The notes under the pieces: generated by a model
The model's database searches: none
Told to the model about the DNA's origin: nothing
What the model saw: the letters and a program-made list of their open reading frames with translations, nothing else
DNA from: Grifola frondosa
Taxonomy: Eukaryota > Basidiomycota > Agaricomycetes > Polyporales > Grifolaceae
Length of the DNA: 64,000 nucleotides
Assembly: GCA_001683735.1 (NCBI GenBank)
Contig: LUGG01000025.1
Coordinates: 124,001 to 188,000 of the forward strand
Reading direction: 5' to 3'
Part shown: piece after piece, positions 13,707 to 24,541 of the stretch
How the letters are laid out: every line of letters starts with the position of its first letter
Numbering within the stretch: the first letter of the stretch is position 1
Program-made: the position numbers and the translations under genes

Positions 13707-14135
13707 GCGAGCGCACGTCGCGTTCATGTGTTTCTCGTCTTGTTCTTGTTCACCGGCGCACACCCAAAATGCCCGGCACGGTATCATATGCATATAATGT
13801 TTCCGTTCTCTATTTGCACCGTTCATTTGCATTCAATTCTAGCTGCTGATGCTGTTGCTGCATCTAGCAACTCACAGAGATGTCTCCTAAGGCTCCAAGA
13901 CTGATTCTTCAATTCGCATATAGCAATCGCTCGTCATCGGATGCGCAAGTCGCTCATGGACTCTAAGTTACATGCGGTGTAACCTTCGTGACTTCATGTG
14001 TATTCATCTCCTGGCTGTACCTACCATAGTCAGACAACCACATTATTCAGTCCAGCCCACCTCGCACGGTGGCTTTAAAGGACCGATAGTTTCTTGTACA
14101 GATTTTAAGCTCTGAGTTCAACACGCACGTTCGTA
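13707..14135. other. intergenic between convergent stops
   Basis: 3' regions of YAK1 and of the leftward phosphatase gene. A long T/C-rich stretch follows the YAK1 stop. No gene is seen. Confidence 0.5.
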
Positions 14136-15197
14136 TCAGAGTTGTCCGAATATTTCTTCGACTTCCCAAGCGCCTGACCAATAGCGCACTTGGCATGCAA
14201 GGCGGCCGCCTTCTTCATACCCTTCGATAAGGCCATGCAAGCCGCGATTGCGGCGGCAGAGAACAACGTCTTGACTGTGATCTAATTGAGTTGCAACCGA
14301 ATAAGGGCGAGGGTGTTTCCCTACCTTCTGAGACGCATGACAGGGCAGAAGTCATTTGACCCGTCTCCGACGTAGATGACGCGGTCGAAGGCAGGATGCC
14401 TTTGCAAGAATGCCTCTAGCTCATCACCTACTACACGTGTAAGAATGGGGTACAAAAAGTTGGCCGGCAGCGTATTGATCGCACCTTTACACATGTTAGG
14501 ACTGCAGCCAGCTTTGCATTGATGCTGAGGACCATTGGGGTCAATTCGCCTCCGGAGCTTGAGAAGCCCGGACGCGTCCCATTCAGCGGGATTCGTGATG
14601 ATTTCGTTAAAAAGGTTTTCTAGCCCTTTCGACTATATACAGCAGTTACGAAGCGTTACATACTTCAAGAAAAGAAAGTGCGCACCTTCAGAATGGTGGT
14701 AATGAATACAATATTGGCATTCGAAAGACAGAGGAAAGTGGTCTGAGGCGGAGATTTGTTCTTTAGCGCCGTCACACCACGAACCATAGCAGGATGCTGC
14801 GCAGAGGCCAGTGTCAAAACTAACACAGAGAACAGAGCGAACTGCTGAGTACGAATGGCATCTGTCTGAGAGCGTTTTCTATATCTTCTCTGGTAGCACC
14901 CTTCTCATGCAGTTCTCGCAAAGACATAGCACTGCAAAATTGAAGAGTCAGCTGAACTCAGAGCTCAACAAGACTACACATGCTCACACGAGATCGGTCC
15001 ATTGCATCTCTTTCTTCAAATTCTTCATTTTTCTGCGTAGTTCTGGAGCAAGGACTTCGAAAATCCATCTATCTGAGTCCTGATCTGCCAGAGACCTACT
15101 TACGCGTCAGGATATGATAATGGAGACTGGTATAGAAATTTAATACGCACCAGTCAAAGTCAAATACAACCAATTGTCTTTCTATTGGGGTACTCAT
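14136..15197 (-). CDS. PHOSPHO-type HAD phosphatase
   Basis: Haloacid-dehalogenase-like phosphatase of the PHOSPHO1/PHOSPHO2 family. In animals members act on phosphoethanolamine/phosphocholine or pyridoxal phosphate; the fungal substrate is unknown. Seven small exons, right to left: 15151-15197, 14988-15095, 14853-14931, 14686-14796, 14485-14632, 14325-14427 and 14136-14274. They splice in phase to 244 aa, the family length. HAD motif I is VVFDFDW, split by intron 1, then SLADQDSDRW. Motif II is in FLCLSNAN, followed by ITNPAEWD and LLKLRRRIDPNGPQHQCKAGC. Motif III/IV is VIYVGDGSNDFCPV, and the end is VRYWSGAWEVEEIF. No exon is long enough to stand out as an open frame, so this gene is easily missed. 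It is divergent from TFB1, with 111 nt between the start codons. For the 14427 exon a tandem acceptor (TAGTAG) leaves one residue uncertain. Confidence 0.93.
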
Positions 15198-15308
15198 GTT
15201 AAGTTGAAATCACGATCACTGTAAATGAAGAAGCGCCCGTGCTGAACTCGGCCACGCGAGTAGCTTACCTAACCTTTTCCCTACGGCGCGTCCAACGCCA
15301 CCGGCCTC
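15198..15308. promoter_or_regulatory. 111-nt shared divergent promoter
   Basis: The entire interval between the start codons of the PHOSPHO-type phosphatase (-) and TFB1 (+). It must contain both 5' leaders and a bidirectional core promoter. No TATA-like box is obvious; a pyrimidine tract (CTAACCTTTTCCCTA) lies upstream of the TFB1 start. Confidence 0.55.
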
Positions 15309-18300
15309 ATGCCTTCCCTCCTCACCGCACAGACTTCCTTTAAAAAGGGCACGGGTTTGTTAGAGCTCACTGATTCTCATTTACAATGGACACCATCAGG
15401 AGCTGCTAAATCCTCAATCAAAGTATCTCGTAAAGATGTTACCAGTAAGTCGTTGCTTTAGTGACAAGAGGACTCGGGCAACTCCCTATGATGTTGGCTG
15501 GCCGACACGAAAGATGGCGAATTTCGCGATTATTTTGAGAGTGTTCAGAAACTGCTGTGGTGGTCAGATCTTTCCTGGTCAAGCCAACCTTCTGTGGAGG
15601 ATTTGGTGATCACTGTGCGTGTTTCCGATTGTGTACTCTCAGAATGCTGACCACCAAGATCGGTTTCGTGAACTCTCGCTGAAACAGCACTAGTCTCAGA
15701 GGGCTTAGAAGCGCATAATTGCTTCGGCCCTCCATCGCTCTTATCTTCAAATTAGGAGTGGCGAAATGTCTGATGGCTCGAAATGGAGGTTCTTGCCCAG
15801 CCATGCATATGCGGTTCAAACTCCTGCCTTCTTCAGGCCTTCTTTTGGTGATTCTCTGACCCCGATTCCACGGAGTAAACAACTAATTGCCACATAGCAG
15901 TCGTTCTTTCATTGAGCAAAGTCCGCAGGGTTCTGACGGACACATAATGATCTCATTTCTTGAAAAGCTAATCGCTCACCGGAAATGATATCCTTATGTA
16001 TTCATCAAAATCAGTCTTGTTTGATTACAGCTATTTTTTTGCGCTTCGGAATGCTATAGGGGATTGCCTGAGTCTCATGGCGATACATATTGTGCATTTT
16101 TGACCTCCTCGAAGATTTTTTTGTAGCAAGGAAGGCACAGCCCAAGTACGATTAAAGGTCACATCGGCCACGGACGATGCAGGCTACAACTTCACTTTTA
16201 CGTCTCCGCAAGCCGTAGCACTGGCTGAACGTGACAAGTTCAAGGATGAACTGACCGCGATCCTTAGTCGGAATCGTTCTAGGCTTGCGACACCCGCTAT
16301 TCATGCGCCTGGCACACCGAGCGGACCTGTACAGGCGCATACACCGGCAGCAATTCCGTCTCCTCTCCGCCCCTCCTTGACCACGCGCAAGGTGTCCACT
16401 TCCCGGGCAGCGTCTGTAGCGAGCGATTCTCGCGAATCAGGGACCCCTGCATCTGATCCCACCAGTGATTTCCGGCTTCGCAAGAAGGTGCTCTTGGGTA
16501 CGCCAGAGCTGGCGGCTTTACACCGCGAGCTTGTGATGGGCGGGCACATCACGGAGAACGAGTTTTGGAGGGGCGAGAGGTGAGCTTCTGGTTCATTTAT
16601 TAAGTCATGAATTGTGTAGACATCTTCGACTGTAGCATTTGCTTCTCGCACAAGCTGCTGCCGAGAGCCAGAAACGTGGCAAGCCGGGCCAGCTTGTGGA
16701 TCCACGTCCACAAACTGTCGACGGAGAAATAAAGATCATCATTACACCTCAGTTGGTACACGACATCTTTGAAGAGTATCCGGTCGTGGCGAAAGCATAC
16801 AACGACAACGTTCCAGATAAGGTACGTGGAAGAAGATATGTGGCATGTCGTCGGTCTTTAACCAGGCGCATGTGAAGTTATCCGAGGGCGACTTTTGGCG
16901 CCGATACTTCCAGTCGAAGCTCTTCAATGCGCATCGAGCATCGATCCGATCATCTGCCGCCCAACACGTGGTCAAGGACGACCCGATATTCGATAAATAC
17001 CTTGAGAAGGAGGACGACGGTGAGTGACAGCGTGCCCGCCCTCGGAGATAGCTCCTAGAATCGCAACCAGAGTTGGAACCTCGGCGGCTGAGAGAAGAGG
17101 GCGTGGACATATTTATCGATCTGGGTGCTACCCAGGAAGACCATGATGAGGTATTCGTGTTTTGCTCAGTTCCTTCGTGAGTTTTGCGTTCAAAGTATAC
17201 TCTTCAGACTGGCAATGAGAAAGATGTCACAATGCAAGCGGGAAAACAGAGGGCTGTCTTGCCCCTTATTCGCAAATTCAATGAGCATTCCGGAAGATTG
17301 CTCAATACTACGTTGTACGTACTCATTACATTATTCTCAAAGTTTGGGCTATGCATCATTGACTGGGATAGAGGTGAACCCGCTGCCAAGCGGAGGCGGA
17401 TAGAAGCCGAGGAAGACGTAGACGTGCGTATTCAGAGCGTGTCATGGAGTGACTGCTGATTTCTTTATTGAGTAGCACTATGCACAATTGGACTTGGAAG
17501 ATCTGCACGACAACCAGATGTCCGCAGGCATAGAGCTTAATATGCAAGACAGACAACGCTATTTTGAGGGCAGGACGTCGGATGTCGCAGCGAGCATCGC
17601 TGGTCCGGTAACGATGCTTCAGATAATCCCTTTACAAACTGTTGCTCATTAATATATCAGCACGTCGATTTCCAAACGGCCTTACGGGAGGCCAAACATA
17701 GTATGCAGGGATGGTCAACTAAGTTCACGGAGGTTAGCTTGACTTTCATTGCTTCATCTGCAGCCTGCATTTAATATTCGTTTATAGCTGAAGATCGACA
17801 AAAAAGCTGGGGATGCTGCGCTCAACGGGATGACGCACAACGTTAGCACCCGACTAGATGTGAGAATGAGAAAACGTACAATATTTGTCTTGAACATGCA
17901 CCCGCTGGCTGACTGACTATGCACAATACCTCAGACGACATTCCAGAAGGTCTCTTTCGACAGATGACGACATGCCAGACTGCGGCGAACGAGTTCCTGC
18001 GCCAGTTCTGGCTGGCGATATACCCACCCGCAACAGAGGTCCAGACGCTTTCTGTTTCGACACCCGCGCAGAAGGCTGTTAAGGCAGCGAAGATGGCGGG
18101 CTATCTTAGCAAGACGCATGAGAAAATCGACGCAATCGTGCGTGCGGCCCACCAAGAAGGCGTGGACCCTTCCCGTGTTCAAATTGTGAGCCGTTTTGGT
18201 TAGGATGGGCGTTTGCGTTGTATCTGAAATGGGTTCTTGAGGCCCTGAAACCTATTACAGACGCCGTTGACAAGGCACTGTTGTTTTGGCGCACCCGGAG

Positions 18301-18319
18301 TTCAAAAATGGCACGATGA
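15309..18319 (+). CDS. TFB1: TFIIH core subunit Tfb1/p62
   Basis: Structural subunit of TFIIH, required for RNA polymerase II initiation and nucleotide excision repair. Exon 1 (15309-15444) encodes the start of the PH/PTB domain (TSFKKGTGLLELTDSHLQW). The domain resumes near 16115 with FFCSKEGTAQVRLKV and NFTFTSPQAVA. Two BSD domains follow: ELAALHRELVMGGHITENEF and LSEGDFWRRYFQSKLF, with FW signatures. Later exons 16636-16821, 16878-17019, 17071-17150, 17208-17314, 17372-17423, 17476-17607, 17661-17732, 17788-17859, 17935-18185 and 18242-18319 end with a helical C-terminus. Three joints are off by one base: about 16115 (T run), 16580 (GAGAGG before GTGAGC) and 17934. Each is cured by one extra base in a homopolymer. 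The first intron is about 670 nt, more than ten times the local norm. Confidence 0.92.
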
Positions 18320-19119
18320 TGAGCGCGTTCCGGTTTGTTTTTGCCTGGGCCATAGGCTTTCATGGCTAGAGACCTGAGACATTCGCGTACTCTGTGCCCT
18401 TGTCCACAACATGATATTCTGTTGGGCTTCCCGGAAACACTGGTTTGTGCAGAGCATCTCCAAATTCCGAATTCGAGCGCTGCGTAAGCATCTTCCCCCT
18501 AGCTAAGTACTCTTTGCCCAACATCCATGTAAGACTCCCGCTGGTTGTCAGCGCTCATGGGCCGCGAAGACTTACTGGCGCTGATGAGCCATTGTCACAC
18601 CGAAGTTGCATGTATTCCCCGAACACAATGTATTGATACAGCGGGATGCACTGGACGTTGCGTTGGTGCGAAGAATTTCCAATAGTGCTCGCTCCACATA
18701 CCAAAACTGGATCATTTAGTTTCCTGTAGCTTGCGCTATGAGACCACGACTTTCTAGGATAGCGTGGCAGACCCTCCCGTACGTTGATTGTTCGTACCTG
18801 ACAGACGGTAGGTCCTTTGCAAACGGTCACTTAGATTCTCGCTTGTGCGTGTATCTGGTACCCGTGTGTCCTCTTTGATCATCAAATTTCCTATGGTTCC
18901 TCAAGGCCACAGCACGTAATTCCGCATATCCTTGATCATCGGGTCAGTACTTCCTTGTTATATAAACATGCCATGACATCCTGAAGCTGTGCTTTACTAC
19001 AAATTCAATCATAGTTTCGAAGGTGCAACTATATATGAGGAAGGTTCCCTGTTGGCCTCGCGCATTCATCACTATATTCATCTCCCGTTGCAGTTGGGGG
19101 AGAGATCGCCTCTTCAAAG
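18320..19119. other. intergenic, nothing recognised
   Basis: About 800 nt between the TFB1 stop and the start of the DUF4436-type gene. Frames are short and show no motif. Confidence 0.5.
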
Positions 19120-20040
19120 ATGCCTCCGAGCTCAGATCCTGCCTGCGCCATACAGGAGGTGCCCGCACCCTCGCATTCACAGTCTTCAGTTGGCCCTCGA
19201 CAACGACCTATGCGATCTCCGAACTCGGATGCCATTGTTGTAGTTCCGCATCTGTCATCGATGCAATCATACGCTTCTTATGGAGAGAAGGATCACGCCT
19301 CAGCAACGAATGGTGATGTCGAAATGCCCCTACCCACTGTGGTGAAGTTATCGAAGAAGAGATACATTTTCACCTGGCTTGAGGATAGATATGACATTGC
19401 ATACCACATACTGAAAGTCCACTGGGTCCTGTTTTCTGCACTCCTCCTCAGCGGTATCCTCATCTCCAGTATTTCTATCGGCTGGGCTCTCCGATTAAAG
19501 ACCTTCAATATCGCTGATGTAGACAGCAGTGACACCGCGGCTGTGAGTACTATTGTATTGAAATCATGTTCAACACTGATTTCTCACATACCTCACAGAT
19601 CAGACTATCTGCAAATTTGGTTGATGTTGATCCTTCCGCACAGCAGATGACACTGGATTGGAACGTTGAGTATCGCTGTGATCCAAGCGATTGCCCAGAT
19701 GTCAATATTTATTTTGATGCGTAAGGTGTTCCAGCTGTGGGTTTCGACCACTTTCTTAATGAATTCGTTAGCAACCTATTGCGCACAGACTCGAGTTCTC
19801 CAACGATTCCAAGCAACAGCAAACCAGACCCCGTCTTTGCTGTCATCGGGAGCAACGTGCTTGCTCTGAACAACGGCAGCGACCGTCGACCTAGCTCGCT
19901 GACGTTCCGGACGGATGTTGCAATCACTAACGCCGACACGCGCCGCACATTACAGGATTACCCATATGATATAGTGAGCTGGTTTACTGCACTTCAATAA
20001 CATTATGTCGTGACAAAATCGTACTACAGATACTCCGCCG

Positions 20041-20045
20041 CGGTC
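20041..20045. repeat. target-site duplication, left copy
   Basis: CGGTC immediately before the left LTR, identical to 21442-21446. Confidence 0.85.
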
Positions 20046-20242
20046 TGTTGGAATTGGGCGGAGAGGCCCAATCCGGCATCTCCGAGAAGGTTATCGAATG
20101 TTCGGGTTAGGAGCTGAGTAAGCGATAGAATATTAAGTATTATCTAGATACAAGAGTCTATGTATATAAGCAGGGGATTTCCCTGCAAACTACAGAGAAC
20201 TATACATAATATTTCCCCCATCCGGACAGCGCAGTTGCAACA
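20046..20242 (+). repeat. left LTR
   Basis: 197 bp, TG...CA ends, with a TATA-like TATATAAG at about 20163-20170. It differs from the right LTR only in one short patch (8 versus 4 bases after GAGCTGA); the rest is identical by eye. Confidence 0.92.
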
Positions 20243-20288
20243 GGTTATAGCTTTAATCTTATCTCGCTCTCACATTCCTTATCTGGCG

Positions 20289-21063
20289 ATGTCGATTTCC
20301 TTATCGGGCAGCAGCCTACTTAATTCCGTCCCAAAGCTTACTGCGGACAATTATCATGATTGGAAATTTGCAATTTCCATGGTCCTGCGAAGGCTTAGCT
20401 GCTGGGATGTCACAACAGGAAAAGTTGACAAGTCCAAGTTGAAGACGGAGGAGTTGAGCGACTATGCAGCAAAGGCAGAGCAGGCGCTTACGGCGATAGG
20501 TCTCACGGTCGATCCGAGCCAGTATGGCTACATCCGGGATAGTGCCGATGGTCCGGCAGCATGGGCAGCGCTTGCCGGCGTCTACGAGAAGAATTCCCGC
20601 GCTAATCGAATCGCACTGAAGAGGCAATTCTTCAATTTCAGACATGATACCGAGCGACCAATTCGCGATTACATAAGCGGCATTACCGATCTCGCGGCGC
20701 GACTCAAGTCCATCGGAGTCAAACTTTTGGATGAGGATATTACAGATGCCTTATTTTTAATCTTGGAGAAAGTTGGTCGAATATTGCGGGAACACTCACG
20801 GCATCAAAGGAGGAGATGAAAATTGCAGATGTCACGGGAGCATTAGTGAAGGTCGGCGAGGAGGCACAAACCATGAGGTGGCGGAGGCGTTAATTGCCAA
20901 AAAGGGAAATAACATTTCCCGGGGGAGCCGACCGTGGAAGCGCGACATCGAATGTTACACTTGCGGCAAGAAAGGTCACATCTCGCGTGACTGCCCAAAT
21001 CGACAGACAAATAATTCGGAGCAAACAAACCTCATAATTGCTGATGATGATTACATATTTTAG
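20289..21063 (+). pseudogene. copia-type Gag, frameshifted
   Basis: The ATG 20289 opens a UBN2/Gag-like domain. It contains LTADNYHDWKFAISMVL near the N-terminus, a WAALAGVYEKNSRANRIAL segment and the RQFFNF...IRDYISGITDLAARL pattern typical of Ty1/copia Gag. The frame breaks near 20757, where the protein continues in another frame as SWSNIAGTLTASKEEMKIAD. It breaks again near 20850-20878, where RGGTNHEVAEALIAKKGNN is in a third frame. A CCHC zinc knuckle (CYTCGKKGHISRDC, about 20953-20994) follows, and the frame stops at 21061-21063. Gag packages element RNA; this copy cannot make intact Gag as sequenced. Some breaks could be sequencing deletions like those elsewhere in the window. Confidence 0.85.
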
Positions 21064-21248
21064 TATGGAAACGGAATTAGGGTTAGGAATTTGGGATTTA
21101 GGGTTTACCTTCGGAGCAGGTGCTCTGTCGTAATGGTCAGGTGACCCAGTGGAATGGTAGCAGGTGCTCTTCCATTGTGAGCAGGTAGCTCTTACAACAT
21201 TTGGAAGGATTTATGGGAGGTGGCATATGGAGATGCCGTTGCGGGGGG

Positions 21249-21441
21249 TGTTGGAATTGGGCGGAGAGGCCCAATCCGGCATCTCCGAGAAGGTTATCGA
21301 ATGTTCGGGTTAGGAGCTGAAAAGTAGAATATTAAGTATTATCTAGATACAAGAGTCTATGTATATAAGCAGGGGATTTCCCTGCAAACTACAGAGAACT
21401 ATACATAATATTTCCCCCATCCGGACAGCGCAGTTGCAACA
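21249..21441 (+). repeat. right LTR
   Basis: 193 bp, same ends as the left LTR and preceded by the G-rich tract GCGGGGGG. Near identity to the left LTR implies recent insertion. Confidence 0.92.
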
Positions 21442-21446
21442 CGGTC
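21442..21446. repeat. target-site duplication, right copy
   Basis: CGGTC immediately after the right LTR. The host codons resume here. Confidence 0.85.
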
Positions 21447-22447
21447 ATTTTCTTTGCGGAAGAGGCAAACAACAACAATTCGGTTAGTATCGCCATCGTG
21501 AAAACGACAGGAATTGCGGTGTAAGTATCTGACTTGATCTCTATGTCTCTACTGAGGCTTTTGCGTAGCGGGTTCAATGCCCAGCTGCAGAATATCAGCG
21601 ATGTCGATAACTTCGGAACAGTGGTGAAGAACGTTGAGGTTACTCGCGGGCCGGTGGTGCGGCTGTATGCGCTCTTCATTGTCCTGGTCATCTGTGTGTT
21701 GTATTTCATTCTTACACGCGCGGGTGTTCTTGACATTGAACATCTCGCACGACACAGGGCTAGTGACATTGACTTTTATGGCGACATGCGTCGTTAATGT
21801 CTTCTTCGGGAAAGGCATTTCCTCCGGCGTTCTCGTGTTGCCTATGGGAACTCTGTTCGCCTTCACTCAGCTACGTAGTACATTGCCGGGAGCTCCGGAT
21901 GGTTTTGGTGCGTATAGCCTTTCCCTGTGCGACATGAGATATATGCTAAACTCGATCAACCTCCAGGTGCAATCATTGGCGAGTAGAACGCGTAAAATTT
22001 TGCTTTGATCTTCGTTTTCTGACATCACATTCTAGATTTTGTCGGGCTGTTACCTTGTTTGGCCATCTTGACATTCTGTGTAGGTGGTTGCTCCTATACG
22101 ATCTAACTCTTGTCACTAATGTTCACATTTGAATAAGTCGATTTTTATGACAGCAATCTTCCTCTTGCGCAATCCTGAAGTTGACATCCCCCGATGGGTT
22201 TGGTCGGAACCTCGCGGGCCGAAGAAGGAACAGCAAACCGCGTAGTATCATTTACAACGGCTTTGGATGTATTGGCGGAAGTGCAGTTATTCGCGCCATT
22301 CTTATGACGGAGACGTGGCTGACAATTTCTGGAAATGGCTGAAATGAACTCCTGTATTTATACTGTTGTAACGCGCTGCTGGCTGCATGTATCCACGAAG
22401 GCATCGGTGATAACTCTCGCATCACAACAAACCCGCCTCCGGAGTGC

Positions 22448-24541
22448 TTAAACTACATTATTGACAAACATTCTGAATGGCGTTGTAGATTCCTCGTGGC
22501 CCTCCAGAGATATTTCACCCACAGGGACTGCAGCATCCTTCTCGCTCGCATAGACATTGCCTATCTCCGACGGCTGTACGAAAGCAGAAAAGTAGTCGTT
22601 GAGAGCCCCCGCGCCGTTCAACGGGGCAATGAAGCCCACGATGGCATCCGGCCGAAGGACGACGATGACACCTTGCGAGTCGTCCACACCATACTTAGCA
22701 TACGCGTCTCCAGTACAGTCGTACACCACCTTCCCCAGTGGCTGCACGCCAATAGTCTCCGCTGTCTCTAGCGCCTGCTCGCCGCGCAGGATCGTGAGGA
22801 AGCTGAAGACGGGCATAAGCGTGCGCATGAAGGACGTGGTAGCGTTAACATCTGTGCGCATTGCACGGTACTGCGCCGCGCTGTTCGAATTCAGTTTGGA
22901 GGCATCAGAGCCCGATACGGGCTCGAGGACCCCCGCGAAGACGAGAATCCAGAAATTTCCGTTGTACGCTGTGAGCTCAAGCAGCCGCTTTGGGACAGGG
23001 GAGCCCTGTCTGTACAGCTGCGCGTCAGGCGCGCGGTGGCCAACCTTGATACGTAGTTTCGTCGTGCTCGCCCTATTAAGAATATTCTCGCTATAGGATA
23101 TACCGAGCCCGACGGTGAATCCAGCGCTGTCCACGAAGAGCTGCTCGAGGATGTCGTTGGGGTCCGCATCAGAGGATGCATTGAAATGGCTGGGAATATT
23201 TCCGGAGATGAGCGAGGAGATGTCGCGGTCGAGCTGGAGGAGCCGTGCCGCGGAGGGACGACGTTCCGTATCATACGTCGTGAGGACGTCAGGTTTGTAC
23301 CAGCCCTTCAGCACGCCAGCGAGCTTCCAAGCAAGGTTGGTTGCGTCGTGGATGCCGGTGTTCAGGCCCTGATAGCAGCGGAAGTGAATGTCAATGAGTA
23401 TTGAATGCTGACCAATTTGAGATACCTGTGCTTACCTGCGCTGCGCCAGATGAGTGCGTATGTGCGGCGTCACCAGCAAGGAGGATGCGCTTGTCCTTTA
23501 TCCAGGTCTCTGCCAGCCTCTGGCCGATGGAGTAAGCGGTCCACCAGTCGAGTTTCACGAACTCCAGCGAGAACGGGCGAACCGCCTTGCGCGCCTCCTC
23601 CATAACAGCCTCTGCGGTGATGTTCTCTCCATTCTCGCCGTAAAGCGCGGGTGGGCACACGAACCCGATGCGAACGCGCCCATTATCGTTGGCGATCCAC
23701 AGCACGTTCCCGTGCTCTGCGGACTCGATCGCGATCGCACGGTCACGACTGTGTGGCATATCTGTGCGTACGACAGCATCTAGACGGATCCATTTGTGCG
23801 TGGAGGACATTCCCGTGAAGGGGATTCCAGCTAGAGTGCGCACGGTGGATCGCCCGCCATCAGCACCGACGAGATATTTGCTGTAGGTAACCGTTCGTTA
23901 TATGGGAAAGTGACATGCGAGATCCGTACGTACGATCGTACTTCGGTCACACGGTCCTTTAGTTGAATTCGCGCTCGAACAGGGTATTGAGAGCCCGGGT
24001 CAATATTGTAGTCAATTAACTTTGCTGGGGATAGCACCGCCGTGGGATCTATCGCGGAAATGGCAGCTCGGAATACGTCTTCGGCGTATTTCTGACGGAT
24101 ACCGACACTAGCAGGAAAGTCAACGAGGTAAGAAGAACTTGGAGATATATCGCACATGTAGTCAAGGTATGTATTTCCGTCGATCGCCTTCTGTAAAAAA
24201 GACCATCCTCTGGAGGCTGTTGCTTTGCCGTCTTTGTATGTCACAGCACCTCTTATAATGATGCCGATGTCTGCCATAGGGTCCCACAACCCGACTGTGT
24301 CGAGAAGCTCTAGCGATCGAGGATACAAGGCACATGCCCGTCCAAACAAAGCTTGCTGGGATTTATTGTGTTGTTCTTGAGTGGATGGTAAGTCGAGAGT
24401 CTGATTAGCAGGATCATGTTACTCACCTACTGCAAGGACATTAATTCCAGTCTTGAGAAGGATATAGGCAGAGATGAGAGAGGTAGGTCCAGCTCCAACC
24501 AAGATGACATCGACGTTATCGGGGAGAATTCCTTCTGGCAT
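22448..24541 (-). CDS. FAD-dependent aromatic hydroxylase (phenol 2-monooxygenase-like)
   Basis: Class A flavoprotein monooxygenase that would hydroxylate a phenolic substrate with NAD(P)H and O2; the substrate is unknown. The start ATG 24541 precedes the Rossmann motif DVILVGAGPTSLISAY (GxGxxG-like). After an intron, ALFGRACALYPRSLELLD matches the usual second block of this family. The DG motif is KYLVGADGGRSTVR, assembled across an intron at about 23881-23935. The GD motif is RILLAGDAAHTHSSGAAQ, spliced to GLNTGIHDATNLAWKL (intron about 23366-23434). The C-terminal 250 residues resemble the thioredoxin-like dimerisation domain of phenol hydroxylases. All joints I checked are in frame. No partner gene adjoins it. 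Confidence 0.9.

Larger units (their letters stand above)
20046..21441 (+). mobile_element. gag-only non-autonomous LTR retroelement (TR-GAG type)
   Basis: A 1,396-bp element bounded by direct LTRs that start TGTTGG and end GCAACA, flanked by a 5-bp duplication CGGTC. The interior has a Ty1/copia-type gag with frameshifts, one CCHC zinc knuckle, then about 180 nt of non-coding sequence and a G-rich tract (21243-21248) that can serve as polypurine tract. No protease, integrase, reverse transcriptase or RNase H sequence is present, so the element must rely on proteins from an autonomous relative. The primer-binding site should begin right after 20242 (GGTTATAGC), which resembles copia-type half-tRNA sites only loosely. 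It is inserted in sense orientation in an exon of the DUF4436-type gene. Confidence 0.9.
19120..22245 (+). pseudogene. DUF4436-type membrane protein, split by retroelement
   Basis: Resembles the DUF4436 proteins common in Agaricomycetes (assignment from overall pattern); their function is unknown. The N-terminal cytosolic part is followed by a membrane segment (VLFSALLLSGILISSISIGW). An extracytoplasmic beta-rich domain ends TLQDYPYDI...YSAAV, and three C-terminal membrane segments follow (LYALFIVLVI...VTLTFMAT; GVLVLPMGTLFAF; FVGLLPCLAILTF), ending in a basic tail at 22243-22245. The exon reading YSAAV is cut at 20045. It continues at 21447 as IFFAEEANNNNS once the 1,396-bp element and one copy of the CGGTC duplication are removed. 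One splice joint (about 19974/20031) is off by one base. One intron (from about 21976) appears to use a GC donor (GCGAGT). With the element in place no full-length protein is expected unless it is spliced out, so I call it disrupted. Confidence 0.8.

Noticed and set aside
15610..15882. 90-residue minus-strand frame inside the long TFB1 intron
   Set aside because: No motif or splice partner; kept only as a reason to examine the intron for an insertion.
20046..21441. Possibility that the direct repeats are a simple local duplication rather than LTRs
   Set aside because: TG...CA termini, a flanking 5-bp duplication, gag with zinc knuckle and a G-rich tract before the right repeat fit an LTR element.
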